From the NCBI GenBank assembly GCA_914767715.1, contig OU612067.1, positions 27,812,162-27,876,161 on the forward strand: 64,000 nucleotides of DNA. Direction: 5' to 3'. This stretch comes from Membranipora membranacea (Eukaryota > Bryozoa > Gymnolaemata > Cheilostomatida > Membraniporidae). Numbering within the stretch: the first letter of the stretch is position 1; every line of letters starts with the position of its first letter. Below, piece after piece: positions 46,423 to 62,980 of the stretch. The notes below the pieces were generated by a model that was given only the letters and a program-made list of their open reading frames with translations, was not told where the DNA came from and ran no database searches. The position numbers and the translations under genes are program-made.

Positions 46423-47170
46423 TTGTTTCGTACAGAATTCTCAGACAAGCCCACACAGTGTATGAGAGTATCCAAAGAGAACTTCGAAGTGAAACTCACA
46501 CATGTGGGGCCAGCAATTGAGAAAGCAGTCACACAGCTAAGAAAGGCCATTCCAGCTGACCAAAGACTGTGTGTGACACTCTTTTGTCTGGCAACTGGTG
46601 ATTCCTTCACAACCTTGGCACCGCTGTTCAGGATGGGTGAATCAACTGACAGATCGATAGTATATGAGACTAGTAAGGCTATATGGGACACCAAGGCTAT
46701 AGAGTACTTAATTCCTCAGATTGATTACGACTGGCGAAAGGTGGCCACTGGATTTGAGTGGCAGTGAAATTCCCACTGTGTTGGTGCCATAGATAGAAAA
46801 CACTGCAATATACAGGTAAGTTCTGCTTTAATCTTGGTCTGCTCAAACATTTAATAAAAAGTAATTTGGTTTTAGGACATCAAGTCAACTATCATGACAA
46901 TAAATCAATACTATAACCCCTGCAGTCTGATATGGTTTTCAGATGTATGTTCCGTAATGACAGTTGTTAAACTTGAAGCAGAGAGGAAGGAAATTCATGT
47001 CAATCTTTGAAGAACAAAGAGGTTGATATTGTATCAATAAGACGCAATGCCAAGCTCACGACATCTGATATAAGTTGGCTGAAACATGGCTGCAGGGACC
47101 CATACCAGGAAGAGGTTTGGACAGCTTGCCAAAGAAGGTGTTCAACTACCGTCTCTCAAGAGCTAGAAGA
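46423..47170 (+). pseudogene. PIF/Harbinger (HARBI1-like) transposase
   Basis: The open part contains AIPADQRLCVTLFCLATGDSF and PLFRMGESTDRSIVYETSKAIW, the helix-turn-helix region of Harbinger transposases, then VATGFEW. A TGA (46765) replaces the usual Trp codon just before N-S-H-C-V-G-A-I-D-R-K-H, where the Asp is the first catalytic residue. A donor follows (cag|gtaagt, about 46815). Near 47100, KVFNYRLSRARRTM matches the late conserved block, with frame breaks between. Inactive. Confidence 0.75.
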
Positions 47171-47189
47171 ACAATGATGAGATGACGAA

Positions 47190-49650
47190 ATGATATTGAT
47201 GATTGGTAAATCGGTTTAACGAGTTGATCTTAATGTTTTAGCATTCATTTTCATGCGTAGGAAGGAGTATTGCGTCATATTTTATAGTGCCAATGCACTG
47301 ATCCATGTTGTTTTTCATTCCTTTAAGCAAGGGATGGAAACCCACTTGGGAGCCGTTAGTCAATGTCTGCACCACAACCAAGTTTGCTGAATATATTATG
47401 GTTTGTGCATATATTATTACAGTTATTCTTCTATAAGCGTGTATCCAATGCATGAAGTCCAATCCCACAAGCAATAAGGGTACAACTCTCAATTATTTCA
47501 ACCTATCGGATCAAAATCAAAAAAGGTATAATCCTATGATGTAGATAAAAATTTCTTTCAAGTCTGGAAATAGGGTAATCTGGACTGACAGAATCACATA
47601 TGTGTCAACTTTATTCCACCTTACTCTATCACTGAACTAAGAAAACTGCCATAAAAAGGCGAGTTGTTCACGTTTTGTTCATAGTGTGTGTTTGTTGGTT
47701 TATGAAAAACACATGTATTTATTATCATTCCAGCAAAGAGAAAGAAGGAATCAATTTTCTTAAGGTGGTTTGATCATACATCACATAACAGATCATAAGG
47801 TTCCTGGATATGTATTAGTTAGTTGGTTGATATGTTTGAGAAAAAGAATTAGACCCTGCAATCTGTGGCATAAATAGTGATATAAATTTCAATTTTCTAG
47901 TCTACTGATTTCAATTTTAATTATTGAGGCTATTAATAGAATAATTTTTCAATTCTTCACACTACCACCTTTTTAAAGACCAGCTACTTAAGAAAAGCTG
48001 TTGTCCCGAAAAGGACATGGAAATAGGGTAATGTAATCACATACACATGTGAGCCCAATTCCCAAAAAAAAATCAATCAACCATCTGGGGCTGTTTCAGC
48101 CATCTAAGGCTGATTGTGGAAAAAACGAACTCTTTGAAGATGACAAGGAGTATTAATGTATCAATGGACATCGATCATTTTCTAACTTTTGTATGTATGC
48201 AATGCCCCTGGAGCATATTGCACACCCATACAAGATGGATGATGTCAATATGACGGTCTTGGACAGGAAAAGCAAGTTATGATTTGTGGCCTACAGATCC
48301 TTCGTAGGATGGCTGCATTGATTGGCAGAGGACATTGCAGAGTCATCCCTCAATATTTGTACAAAGCAATCCAGCAACCCTTTCACCCAAGTGGCTCCAT
48401 TTCTTCTTGACACACCCTTTAGTGCAGCAATGATTGATTTGTCTGGGACCATGATGATGATGATACTCAGGACATGGCCTACATTTATGGAAAGAAATGA
48501 TAAGGTTGTTTGATCCTGACCGAACCAAAGATACCCTAACCAACAAAGAAGTGATAATGCAGTGAAAGTGGCCTTGAATTAAAAAATTGCTCATGAAACC
48601 AACTGTGGCCAAGTGTGTAAACCCTGACACAGCATTTTACTTGTTCTTTCTACTAGATGAAATATTCAAAAATTGAGATACTCCATAAGAAAACAACCAA
48701 ATCAGAATTGCAAGCATGATGCTCTCTGTGATTGTCTTTCTACTGCAAAGACCAACTGCACACCAGGTTTCAAAATAAAATTTCAGAGATGTTAAAAACC
48801 GATTGACAGGGACAGAAAAAAAGAAAAACTCGTGTCCTGTTCAATTAGAAAGGCTAGTGAGTCATCATACAAACTTGAGGGATGAAATCATAGGAACGTG
48901 GTAACTGTCCCGACGGAAATAAGGAGAAAAAAATAGGTGAAAAAAGGTATTCGTCGACTTAGCTGGTAACGACAGTAACAGGACAAAGCAACTACTCCAG
49001 CAAGTCTACCCACCAAGTACCAAAAAAGAGGGGTGATATTTTTAAAAAAATCATGACAAACTAGTCCACAAGAGGATATTCCAACGAGAAAACGAGTTAC
49101 CAAAATACAGGCCTGTTGTCATGAACTACCAGATGTAGCTATCGAAAAAAACACTGTTCACACTTAACCGATGCTGTTCCGTCATTTGGCAAAAAATGTT
49201 GTTCAACTGCCCTAGAGACGAAAGAACCGTTACTGTTTGGCATTATCTTATCTTGCCTAATGATATCATGAGTGACCACTTACCTCAAACTCCTGTAGCA
49301 GACTGAAGCAGCTCAATACTCGTTATCTGTCTACATGCTATAGCTATATCTTAAGCTGAAAAAAAAAAAGACGACAGATAACGACTATCTCTGATTGGAT
49401 GAACGTTTTCATATCTTTTTTTTCAAACTATTTCCGACTATTTCCAATCTATGTCCGATTGTTTTGATTGAAATCAGGACTAAAATAATCTATGTAATTC
49501 AGTGATTTTCTAGTAACAGCTTTGAAAGTGCCAGCCAAACACAACGGCTTAGATAATACTGTCTCAAAGCTGGCATGTAGATGTGTACAGTTATGTGTAA
49601 GACAAACTAATACACAAGAACCTGAATAACGATTACACAAACCTGTTCTA
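47190..49650. other. Stretch without a supported gene
   Basis: Only short open frames; the final exon(s) of the ANKRD16-like gene would be expected here on the minus strand but were not recognised. Confidence 0.4.
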
Positions 49651-49651
49651 C

Positions 49652-54239
<4,588 letters not shown>

Positions 54240-56074
54240 GTCTTTGTTATATTTCCTGGCAAAGAGAATGAAACATAATCTAGTAAGTTACAAACCATAA
54301 ATCACTGTGATGTGCAGATATACAGATAATCTAGCAGCATTTCGCATACAAAGTGATGAGACAAGAGAGCATGACAATCAAGCAAAAGGCCCATAGGCCT
54401 TAAACCACTGCTGACACAGCTGGGCTCTGCCCAACATAGCTACCGGTCAAAAATTTAATAGAGAGTTGTGGCATCAAAACATCTAACCTTCTGTAGTTGG
54501 TGCAAGTCCAGTGGACGTGGTCGAGGCCTCGTGCACCAACTACAGATGGCCTGTGCTAGTGGGTATAAGGAACAACATAACCAAGAGTAGCTCCTTAAAA
54601 ATAACATGCCATACCACATATCAATCAAGCTATCCAAGTTTGTATGTATATGTATCCATGCATTTTTCTTAGTAAGTATTGCAAGTATTCATTTGTCTTG
54701 TGGTTATAGTAACTGTCATCATCACTATATATTTTTCAGGTTTTGTTGCTGTCACTAACTTAAAGCGAGGAATGGGCAACCCTTATTACTCCTAGCTAGT
54801 ACTAGTAGTCATTGCTTGCTATAAGTAAAAGTTAAGTACTATCTATTAATTAAATAAATGACATGGTTTGGTACTAAATTAGACAAGACATGCCTGCAAA
54901 CCTAGCTGCCTTTACTTACAGTATTCTATTGACTCAAAGATTATACCTTGTTAATAATAATACCCACTACCATCGGAAGAATGAGAGAGATGAAGAGCTG
55001 AATCCAAGGGCAGGGAATCACCACAGTTGCTAAACTATATTTGTGATTTGTGAATTAGAAGAATGCCTTTTCTGAAATTCAATGCTTTTCTCTGGTGTAA
55101 ATGGCCAAATTAGACCCGCCACTATTATTAATGCAGCTGAAATTTCGATTGGAGTTGTCCTTAGTTTGAGATTAATGGGGCAACTCCGCCTCTCTGACTG
55201 GTACAAAACCTTAGACGTACATGGAAAACTATATTGTCACGGCAAGCTTGTCAATGTCCAGACAGGCTAATGTGAATCAGTATCACAATATATCATATCA
55301 TTGTTTGAGATGATCTTGGTTTATGCACATAATTGCGTCACAAGGTGGCTTATCATCATCATAATACTGCCTCGCCAACCCCTACAACCGTCACAACACA
55401 TCTTTTGGGGCTCCCCGCACACAACGCTGTCTTCAATTTCTTCAGAGAAAATAGAGCAATCTTCAAATTTAAAACTCTAATCTTCAGAGTTAATTCTTCG
55501 AAACGACTGGACTCGACATAAAACTGCTGTACCTAAATGCCTGTTAGCCAGCAAGTTTAATAGTTCATGAAGGTGATCATTTTTTTCTCGACAAACAATG
55601 CACCTGGTGCGGCTCGAACCCAGGATCCTGTGTTCCAAAATCAGTAACACTGGGTTTTGGTTTGTTGTTGTATTGGGTTGTGTGTTCAAACCAACAAACC
55701 CAACTTGAGTAGATAACTCCAAGTTGTTAAACTGAATCCAGTCTACTTTAAATTGGGACATCTTTTATTGATTTTTCATTCAAATCTTTTTTTCAACTTT
55801 AAAACCCTCAATCTTCAATCTTCAGTAAAATACGCGGGGAGCCCCTCTTTTAAACATTCACACATATTTCGCCACCAGTGACACCATATTGCATAATGTG
55901 CAGAGGGAATAAACATTTGGTATAAAGTAAGCCCCTTGTCATAGATGAAGCAAATTTATATCAAGCAAGATTTCAATACATAAGCAACTTATGGAATCTG
56001 TTATTTGTCAGAGATTTACCAACAGCCGCTTTTCCCTGATCCTTATTTTCATGGCTCCTTAGCATATGGGGCTA
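54240..56074. other. Stretch without a supported gene
   Basis: Holds one hairpin (54491-54545) and, on the minus strand near 55600-55625, a lone box-B-like GGGTTCGAGCC without a box A. Short open frames only. Confidence 0.45.
54491..54545. repeat. Hairpin with 14-bp perfect stem
   Basis: ctgtagttggtgca and tgcaccaactacag enclose 27 bases that contain the palindrome cgaggcctcg. Confidence 0.8.
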
Positions 56075-56398
56075 GCCCTGTTCACACGGCCACGAGTTTA
56101 GTTTTTGACCTTGACCTTGATCATGGTCTTACTCATGGGTGTTTTAAATTTTCTTAACTTAGCCATGTTTTCACATTATAACTGCAATACTTAGTGCAAT
56201 CAGCTTATTTATATTTATTTTGAATATGATAAATGACAAAGTTAATTTATTTGCCCATGGAACAGAGAAAAAGTCAAAGCTCAAAGTGGTGAAGATTAGA
56301 GCTAAAACAGCAGAAGACAACTACCGATACTATACCGAACGATACATGGCCACCTACAAAACCAAAAAACCCGAAACCCGTGGCCGTGTGAACAGGGC
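56075..56398. mobile_element. MITE of 324 bp with terminal inverted repeats
   Basis: gccctgttcacacggccacg at the left is inverted at the right (cgtggccgtgtgaacagggc). Flanks read cta on the left and tta on the right, compatible with a three-base TWA target as used by PIF/Harbinger, though not identical. No coding capacity. Confidence 0.7.
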
Positions 56399-56480
56399 TT
56401 ATATGGGGCATCAAAAGCAATATACTTCCAAAATTTCAAGTGTGGAAAATGAAAAAGGACTATTTCTATACAAAGCTTGA

Positions 56481-57910
56481 TAGTGCATATTTCAACTTAC
56501 ATCATAGAACTTTGGAACTATATATGCGCACAGAAACAACGTGACACATTGTTTAAATATTTTAACAAAAGACTTAAATTTTCATGTTAGTCAAAGAATG
56601 AAAAATACTGCAAACAATTTTTTATCAGATTAATGTTATAATTATTTTAAATTCCTTCTACACTACCTCATTATTATCATTAATTATTTAACTATGACAT
56701 CTTTTTCTTTTTAGTTTCATTTCATCCTGTGAGGAATCAAAGTTTTAAACGGTGTCAGTATGACCATCTAATAACAGATCTATTTATGGATCTTCTGGAT
56801 AAGTTCTGAAAGTAAATATTTATTAATTATGTTCACACAAACATGTCAGGGATCTTGGAATTTTGGGAAATATATGAATTGACAAAGTTAAACCAGATTG
56901 TGCAGAATGTTGTAATGTGTAACCAGGCTGACCCATTTCCTTCAGATAATAATATTATTCCAACTGTTTTAGCAGATTATGTTTTGATATGGATTATAAA
57001 GCTCAATCCATTTGATTCGAACCGAAGTCTTTCTAAAATCTTTGTATTCCATGCAAGGAATCAACAGCAGTTGGTAGTATCCAGTTAAATCGTGGTGTCT
57101 TATTTTTTGGTCTTACTCATAAACCCTCTGCTTGATGGCTAGTTTTGCTGTTTTAATGCTAAAACCACAAATGTGCAACAGGCAATAGCCAAGTGTGTAG
57201 CTTGCTCCCCATACGGCGGGATTGGGTCAGCATTAAGACCGGACTTTAAAAAGTACCACTGAACTCAGGAATTTCAGAAATAGCCTGTCCTGACAAAAGT
57301 ACTGTATTTTTACATGTTGATTGATGTAAGTTATTTCAGGTTACAGAATATTTGACACTATTCAATTGAATGGCCATTATTGTAATATATCTACTTCCAC
57401 ATAAAACTATCAAAATATTAAACTGATTTCACAAATTGGCTAACCCACGAGAATGTCAAGCATATGGATGGGGCTTAGCAAATTCAGGCTAGAGCTGAAA
57501 GTTACTGGGTTTACCGAGTTTCATGCTATATTTTTATCGATCCTGTGAAGGAAGCTTAGTGATGCATTATGTCAACTACTAGATTGATGGACAAGATTGA
57601 TTCTAATCACAAATGAGAACTATTTTGCAGCTGTTGGCCGCATCACTAACCATGATAGTGAACTGCTTCATCATACATACTCACCTGTACCCATGAAGCT
57701 ATATGTTAGACAAACTTGGTGAACATCTCTTTACAAGTAGAGAGAAAAATAATTAAAGTTGCTGTTCTTTGTGTGACATTTATTATGTCATGACTATGAA
57801 ACAAAAATTTTTGAGATATTTGTTAATAGGAATTCGGTAATTCTCTCTGTGATTAAAACACTGGATCAGACTGTCATCTATTTTCGTCGGTACTTTACAG
57901 TATAATACAC
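56481..57910. other. Stretch without a supported gene
   Basis: An 81-codon open frame at 56843-57088 has no recognisable features; nothing else noted. Confidence 0.45.
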
Positions 57911-57947
57911 TACTGCAGTAGTATGAGTAGCCTCTCTATGCGAAGCA

Positions 57948-58122
57948 GAAGTAGCATGGTATCGTGTTAGCATGGTAGCATGGTAGCATAGTAGTAAGGT
58001 AGTGTCAATTACGCATAGCGTCTGAAATAAGCATCGAATCTGTTGATTTATATGGGGGCATGATCTATCGTGTGCAAAAGAAGTAACTCATCATTTTTTT
58101 TATGTTATTTATTACAGTGTAG

Positions 58123-58150
<28 letters not shown>
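57948..58150. repeat. Minisatellite and (AT)n tract at the edge of Polinton 2
   Basis: Repeated tagcatggta-type units (about 57950-58005), then an AT dinucleotide run at 58122-58148 immediately before the protease gene's 3' side. Confidence 0.7.
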
Positions 58151-58154
<4 letters not shown>

Positions 58155-58175
58155 ATTAATGTGTATGAAATACAA

Positions 58176-58691
58176 TTACCAAAAAGAATCATCGGCGATA
58201 TATAGTTTGTTTGTATTGTGTAGTTCTTGTCTATATTTGTTGCCTATGTAATTGAATACAAATGCATCATTAGAATAAGTATCACCAGCATCGTTTAACA
58301 ATTCTAAGATATGAGGCAAAGAAAAACCTTTTGCATAATGTGATAAAAAAAATATACAGTATTGACCGCATACAGTTGAAAATAGCGTTTGTATTTGTTT
58401 GTTTTTATAATCCCAATAGTTACATGTATCAAGAACGGTTCTAACAGATTTTAATCTCAAAGGTGGGTACCCATAGCTGTCAAAGTAGACTCCGTTGTTA
58501 TGTCTGTCTTTAGCAAAACATACCCAATGCATACCAGGGTCTTTGTGGGGCATTGTGTTCACCACTGCACAGCATGGATATGTATGTATAGCTTCTCTTG
58601 GTATTTTATCGCTAGCAAAAACTCTCAAATAATTGATGTTATGAAGCGTTTGTTCATTTTGTAGAATACTATCTATCTGTCTGCTATCCAT
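58176..58691 (-). CDS. Adenain-type protease of Polinton 2 (171 aa)
   Basis: His55 (GMHWVCF), Asp71 (VYFDSYG) and Cys112 (FSTVCGQYC) form the expected triad in the expected order, and the last block is shared with Polinton 1. Intact frame with an ATG start 16 bases after the major capsid stop. Expected to process the pX-like and pVI-like virion proteins of this element. Confidence 0.9.
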   Translation of the reverse strand: MDSRQIDSILQNEQTLHNINYLRVFASDKIPREAIHTYPCCAVVNTMPHKDPGMHWVCFAKDRHNNGVYFDSYGYPPLRLKSVRTVLDTCNYWDYKNKQIQTLFSTVCGQYCIFFLSHYAKGFSLPHILELLNDAGDTYSNDAFVFNYIGNKYRQELHNTNKLYIADDSFW

Positions 58692-58707
58692 GATGCAACA
58701 ACTCCTT

Positions 58708-60012
58708 TCAACCCTTTAGTACTGCTCTGTTTCTGTCAACTTTGATTGATCCATCATACTCCCTGTAGACTACGAGGGTGACTGGTCTTGCAAGAGCCCG
58801 TGCAAATTTGAGCTCTAAACGGATATTTCCTTTCTTTATAACATGATAGCATCCTTCCTCACCCATATCAGGTGTCAAATCCCATGCAAGAAGTGTGTAA
58901 CCATTTTCATATTCAGACCGATTGATGTCTATTCCAGAATCGTTGAACATTCTTCCAGTTGCTTTGTAAAGTGAAAAATAGTTCTGAAGTGTGCAGTGGT
59001 TAGCAAAATCTGACACATATGGTTTTTGTGGAACCATTTTTCCATCTACCATCAATGAGCTATATTTTAAGCCGTAGTTTTGAAAGTTGAAAGGGTTTTT
59101 GTTGTATACTCCATCGAAAGAATCTGCATCAACTAACCCGATGATTATTCTCTTTGGTAACATGCCTTCATATAAATTTTCCTCATTCCAAGCAAGAGCT
59201 CCGCCAGCAATATTATAACTCTTCATCTCAACTCTCTTGATCGGATAGGTAGCTTGGTGTCCTTGTTTGTCTAGCATCTCAATATGTTTTAGGCTAATGC
59301 CCTTGTTGACTCTAATTTCTCTTACAAATAAGGAGGCATGCATAATTTTAAGCTTGAAAGTTGCATCAGCAGCAGCCATCAATACAAAGCTATCAGGGTT
59401 TCTAACCATTTTAATGTTCAAGTCAACTCCATTAAGCAAGTAACGCTTTTGGAAAAACATATCCGCATGCAATCTGCATATCAATGTTACTGTTTTACTG
59501 TCAGCTGCAAATGCTTGCCTGGCGACTAATCCTGTGTTAGCGACAGCAATATTATCCATTTCCCCTGCTTTGTCTTTTGTATATAATGCTAGAGAAAGCT
59601 GAGAATCTTTTGCCTCTCTACAGTAGCTCAACAGAGTCTCTATGTATGCACGGTAGTGGTAGAGCTTGGATGAGTCAGAAACTAAAGTATCATTCATAGT
59701 AACATCTACCTGTTGAATCAAGCTGTGAGCTAATAGGTTTACCGGCCCAACAACAGCGTCATCAGCTATATTGGTACCACCATTATTAATCGTAATTTTT
59801 GCTTCCAGGTAAAGGTATGTAGAGTTTAAGTCAACGTAATAACTGCTGTCACCTGACACCCTAAATTTGATAGGACTTGAATAATTGAAAGATGTGATCG
59901 GGAGATGTTCAATGAACAACCCTTCTTCAAGAGCAGCAGAGGTTGGAAGCTCACTAAATAAATCAAGTTCAGGTTTTGCGGCTAAGCAACTGTGTTCTGC
60001 AATGAAAGACAT
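58708..60012 (-). CDS. Major capsid protein of Polinton 2 (434 aa)
   Basis: Double jelly-roll capsid family by full-length similarity of pattern to the Polinton 1 protein at 27225-28574 (FFQKRYLLNGVDL, then IIIGLVDADSFDG, then a C-terminal VTLVVYREYDG). Intact despite damage in neighbouring genes. The N-terminus overlaps the end of the shifted frame of the upstream pVI-like gene by about 44 bases. Confidence 0.9.
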   Translation of the reverse strand: MSFIAEHSCLAAKPELDLFSELPTSAALEEGLFIEHLPITSFNYSSPIKFRVSGDSSYYVDLNSTYLYLEAKITINNGGTNIADDAVVGPVNLLAHSLIQQVDVTMNDTLVSDSSKLYHYRAYIETLLSYCREAKDSQLSLALYTKDKAGEMDNIAVANTGLVARQAFAADSKTVTLICRLHADMFFQKRYLLNGVDLNIKMVRNPDSFVLMAAADATFKLKIMHASLFVREIRVNKGISLKHIEMLDKQGHQATYPIKRVEMKSYNIAGGALAWNEENLYEGMLPKRIIIGLVDADSFDGVYNKNPFNFQNYGLKYSSLMVDGKMVPQKPYVSDFANHCTLQNYFSLYKATGRMFNDSGIDINRSEYENGYTLLAWDLTPDMGEEGCYHVIKKGNIRLELKFARALARPVTLVVYREYDGSIKVDRNRAVLKG

Positions 60013-60449
60013 TATTCAAATATGTCTCCGGCCTCTTAAGCTTTCTAGTTCTGCGTTTCTTCACTGTTCGCTGGTTAATGGCAGCAGTGCTGTTAGTTCG
60101 TTTTCTTTTATTACCTCTGACTCGTTTTGTTATCTGTCCAATGGAGTTGTCTAGGACTTCTCTTCCTGCTAGCTGTAAATTTTTTTCATAGACTGTTTGA
60201 CATTTTCCCACTCAGAACATCTTTTGCTATATTTATTCCGGAGCTAAGAGCTGGTTTACCGATACTTTTAGCACCCGCCTTCACTAAAGGCATAGCTGCC
60301 TTGAATAAACTGCTGAAGATCCCACACAAACTGTACCCGGTTTGATATCTTTGCCCGTTGAACACAGGGACCCGGCCTCGACCCGTTTGACTGTTGAACT
60401 CAGAGTAAGCATTGTCATGTTCACTATCATTAATTGGAATGACTTTCAT
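59969..60449 (-). pseudogene. pVI-like protein gene of Polinton 2, frameshifted
   Basis: The first frame (60186-60449) has GQRYQTGYSLCGIFSSLFKAA and the amphipathic helix, then stops. A second frame (from about 60211) carries the basic tail with three Lys/Arg clusters, as in the Polinton 1 protein. The break lies in the run gggaaaa near 60208 and would need a +1 shift. The N-terminal LRGG cleavage motif of Polinton 1 is not kept (RGR here). Confidence 0.7.
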
Positions 60450-60450
60450 C

Positions 60451-61229
60451 TTATGACAGTATCAAAGGTTTAACTCTTCTGAAATCGAGTGTTAAGATTG
60501 TGCGCCCACTGGAGAATGGAACACGCTCACCGTAATCAGTATATATAAACACACTAATCTGATTGATCTTTTTTGTCCTAACAGGTAGGTATTGAACTTT
60601 AATGAAGTTGTTGTGCTGCACAGACCAATGATCTCCGGTTATAGGTATACAGCGAAGCAAGTTAGTCTCAACATCTCCAACAATAGAGGATGAAACAACA
60701 TCTGAATAAATCATAATGTTATGGAGCTTTGGTAGTTTAGGATTCGGGTATGATACATTTGATCCAGCTACTTCTGCGGTCTTATCCCCGAGTATTACAT
60801 CTAGGGATGGTGAGTAATCAATTTTTTCTATCGACTGGTGAAATTGCTGAGGTGAAACTTTGAGCAAAACCGTTTGAGCATATTTGTCGTGTATAAACTT
60901 GACTGCCTTCTGTATGAGTTTTGAGGGTAACAGCTGATTAATGGTTTCACATAATTATCGTAGTAACCATCAGGTATAGATACAATAGTTTCAGTGGTGT
61001 CTTTCTTGGTGATAACTACATGAGCGTCTTTAACATTCGACCAAGATTTGAAAAAAGAGATCTCCAATATTCCAACCTCCCAAGAGCCTTTTGAGAAATC
61101 AAGGTAAGATGGTAACTTGACTGTATATTCAGCTATAGAATTGTTTGGATAATGCTTCATAGAAGCGTTACTTGGTAACAGAACACGCATATAGTTTGTG
61201 AAATGAGAGTATTTTATTATTGTATTCAA
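60451..61229 (-). pseudogene. Penton-like minor capsid gene of Polinton 2, frameshifted
   Basis: The N-terminal frame (60828-61229) has LLPSNAS, GSWEVGILEI and DGYY, and the C-terminal frame (60451-60867) has the remaining family pattern ending TLDFRRV. The two overlap in different frames; similarity passes from one to the other near 60930-60940, so a single small indel has split the gene. No slippery heptamer is visible there. Confidence 0.8.
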
Positions 61230-62344
61230 TTCTTATAATCGTCAATTAAATCTTTTTTGTCTATCCATGAATCAAAATCTGGAGAGTAGCTACTCCACCT
61301 GACAAGATATTGTATTTTACCACCCACATTACGTTTATCAATAATTTTTTCTAATTTGTATACATTATCTTTTACCGTCACCGGTTGTAACTCTTCTCTG
61401 TAGAAGGTACCTTGCAGTAGATCACCATTATCATCACTTAGTGTATATACCACAGGATCTGTGTGCTTTGCTTCAGTGATTATGAACAGCTCTTCACTCC
61501 ATACTGGCAAATAAGACTTGGAGAAAATTGTGCTATGTTTGGAGATTCGCACCCTCTGTCCTTTTTTCAACAGCATTGTTTGGGTTGAAAGATTGGGTTC
61601 ATCTTTTGTGTAGACATCTTGCCATATGTGTTCTTGATTATTTAAGTTAACCTGGTTTGGTGAAACTCCTATTGTTCTGTGTTTAGTATTATTGTAGGAT
61701 TTTACTATGTCTTGAAGAACGTCTACATATCTTAGACCATTGCTATGGGTAAAGTTCCTGTATATTTTTTGTTTAATGGTACGTATAGCTCGCTCTACAA
61801 CTGATGCCTTTGTATCTCTGTTGTATGTATGGTAGTGATGGATGCCGTAACCTAGCATGAGTGATTTGAAATGTTGGTTAAAGAATTCTCGTCCTTCATC
61901 TGTCTGCAGTTTGGTTGGTGATTGAGTATTTTGCGTTAGTATATCCTGGAATGCCTTGGTAACAGTCTCACCTGATTTGTTTTTTATCAGATTACAAAAA
62001 ATCTTTTTGCTAAAGACGTCAATCACGATCAAAATGTATCTGTTGTGGTCATTGTGTTTCTCTGTGTTAGACATATCAGCAAGCTCAGCTTGCCATAATT
62101 GGTTGACACCTGAGCAGATGAATTTCCTACGCTTGAATTTTTTTCTCGCAGGTTTATGGAGGGTGTAAGTATCTGTTTTCTGTAGCCAATCCTTTACATT
62201 TGATGCTTTAACTTTGTTTTTTAATGCATTAGTTAGACGGTTTTGACCACCTAGGCTACCAGTGTTTTGTGGGTCAAAATATGACTTTGCTGGTTCATCT
62301 AACCCTTTTTCCTTTGGTTTTCTTCGGCGAGTCATATGGATCAA
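61226..62344 (-). CDS. Polinton 2 integrase with chromodomain, first catalytic Asp changed to Glu (372 aa)
   Basis: Full-length frame with core motifs WQAELADM, LQTDEGREF and VVERAIRT. The second and third acidic residues are Asp149 and Glu184, 34 residues apart, but the first position (87) is Glu (codon GAG) where Polinton 1 and retroviral integrases have Asp. The C-terminal chromodomain (about 328-366, YLVRWSSY then DSWI) is present. The substitution would be expected to cripple catalysis. The frame overlaps the penton start by four bases. Confidence 0.92.
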   Translation of the reverse strand: MIHMTRRRKPKEKGLDEPAKSYFDPQNTGSLGGQNRLTNALKNKVKASNVKDWLQKTDTYTLHKPARKKFKRRKFICSGVNQLWQAELADMSNTEKHNDHNRYILIVIDVFSKKIFCNLIKNKSGETVTKAFQDILTQNTQSPTKLQTDEGREFFNQHFKSLMLGYGIHHYHTYNRDTKASVVERAIRTIKQKIYRNFTHSNGLRYVDVLQDIVKSYNNTKHRTIGVSPNQVNLNNQEHIWQDVYTKDEPNLSTQTMLLKKGQRVRISKHSTIFSKSYLPVWSEELFIITEAKHTDPVVYTLSDDNGDLLQGTFYREELQPVTVKDNVYKLEKIIDKRNVGGKIQYLVRWSSYSPDFDSWIDKKDLIDDYKN

Positions 62345-62387
62345 ATCTGTACGGTTGTGTAATAGCTCTCTTTGTTGGTTTAAGCTG

Positions 62388-62978
62388 TTACTTGGAGACT
62401 GGAGGTTTACTGACGTGTTGATCTTCTAGTTGAGGAGTATATAGTAAAGATTTTGGTAAATTCTCATCTTTGATAAGCTGATCAAATTCTCTCCAACCTG
62501 CTAAGTTTCCAGATTTTGCCTTTGGGTTGACTGCTGTGTTCAATAAATCAGAGATATTACTGGTTTTAATCTCTCGACCAGCGATACTGATTTCACCCTT
62601 TTTGTTGAAGGTTATTTTGTTTCTCTCTCTCAAACCGTCCAAAACTTTGTTTGCCTTTGATTTATAAGGTTTTGGTACCCCCATGACAGGATCATATTCA
62701 GGTTGTTTTTGAATTTGTTGTTGCTCAGCTTTCAGAGATTGATTCTTGTTTAAGTTCACAGTTTCTATTAAAGACTGAAATTTAGAGAGGGTCTGGTTGT
62801 ATAAATCTACTTTCTCATCTTCTGCGAGAGAATTGTCTTTGATGATATTCGCCTTTTTCTGGTCCAAACCTTCAATTTCTTTTCGCACTAGAGGTTTTAT
62901 CCATTGTTCTAAACTCTCATCTTTATTCTCTTTCAGTTGAGATGCATCAACTAGGTAGAATTTCTTTGCATGATCCAT
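62388..62978 (-). CDS. Conserved Polinton protein of unknown function, copy 2 (196 aa)
   Basis: Homologue of the Polinton 1 protein at 24109-24915 by its N-terminus (KKFYLVDAS), coiled-coil-like middle (rich in Lys, Glu, Gln), and C-terminal block (NLPKSLLYTPQL). About 70 residues shorter, lacking most of the Pro/Ser linker. It starts two bases after the pX-like stop and precedes the integrase, the same order as Polinton 1. Confidence 0.7.
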   Translation of the reverse strand: MDHAKKFYLVDASQLKENKDESLEQWIKPLVRKEIEGLDQKKANIIKDNSLAEDEKVDLYNQTLSKFQSLIETVNLNKNQSLKAEQQQIQKQPEYDPVMGVPKPYKSKANKVLDGLRERNKITFNKKGEISIAGREIKTSNISDLLNTAVNPKAKSGNLAGWREFDQLIKDENLPKSLLYTPQLEDQHVSKPPVSK

Positions 62979-62980
62979 GC

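Noticed and set aside
46269-46694. 141-aa minus-strand open frame
   Set aside because: It is a shadow of the PIF/Harbinger coding strand.
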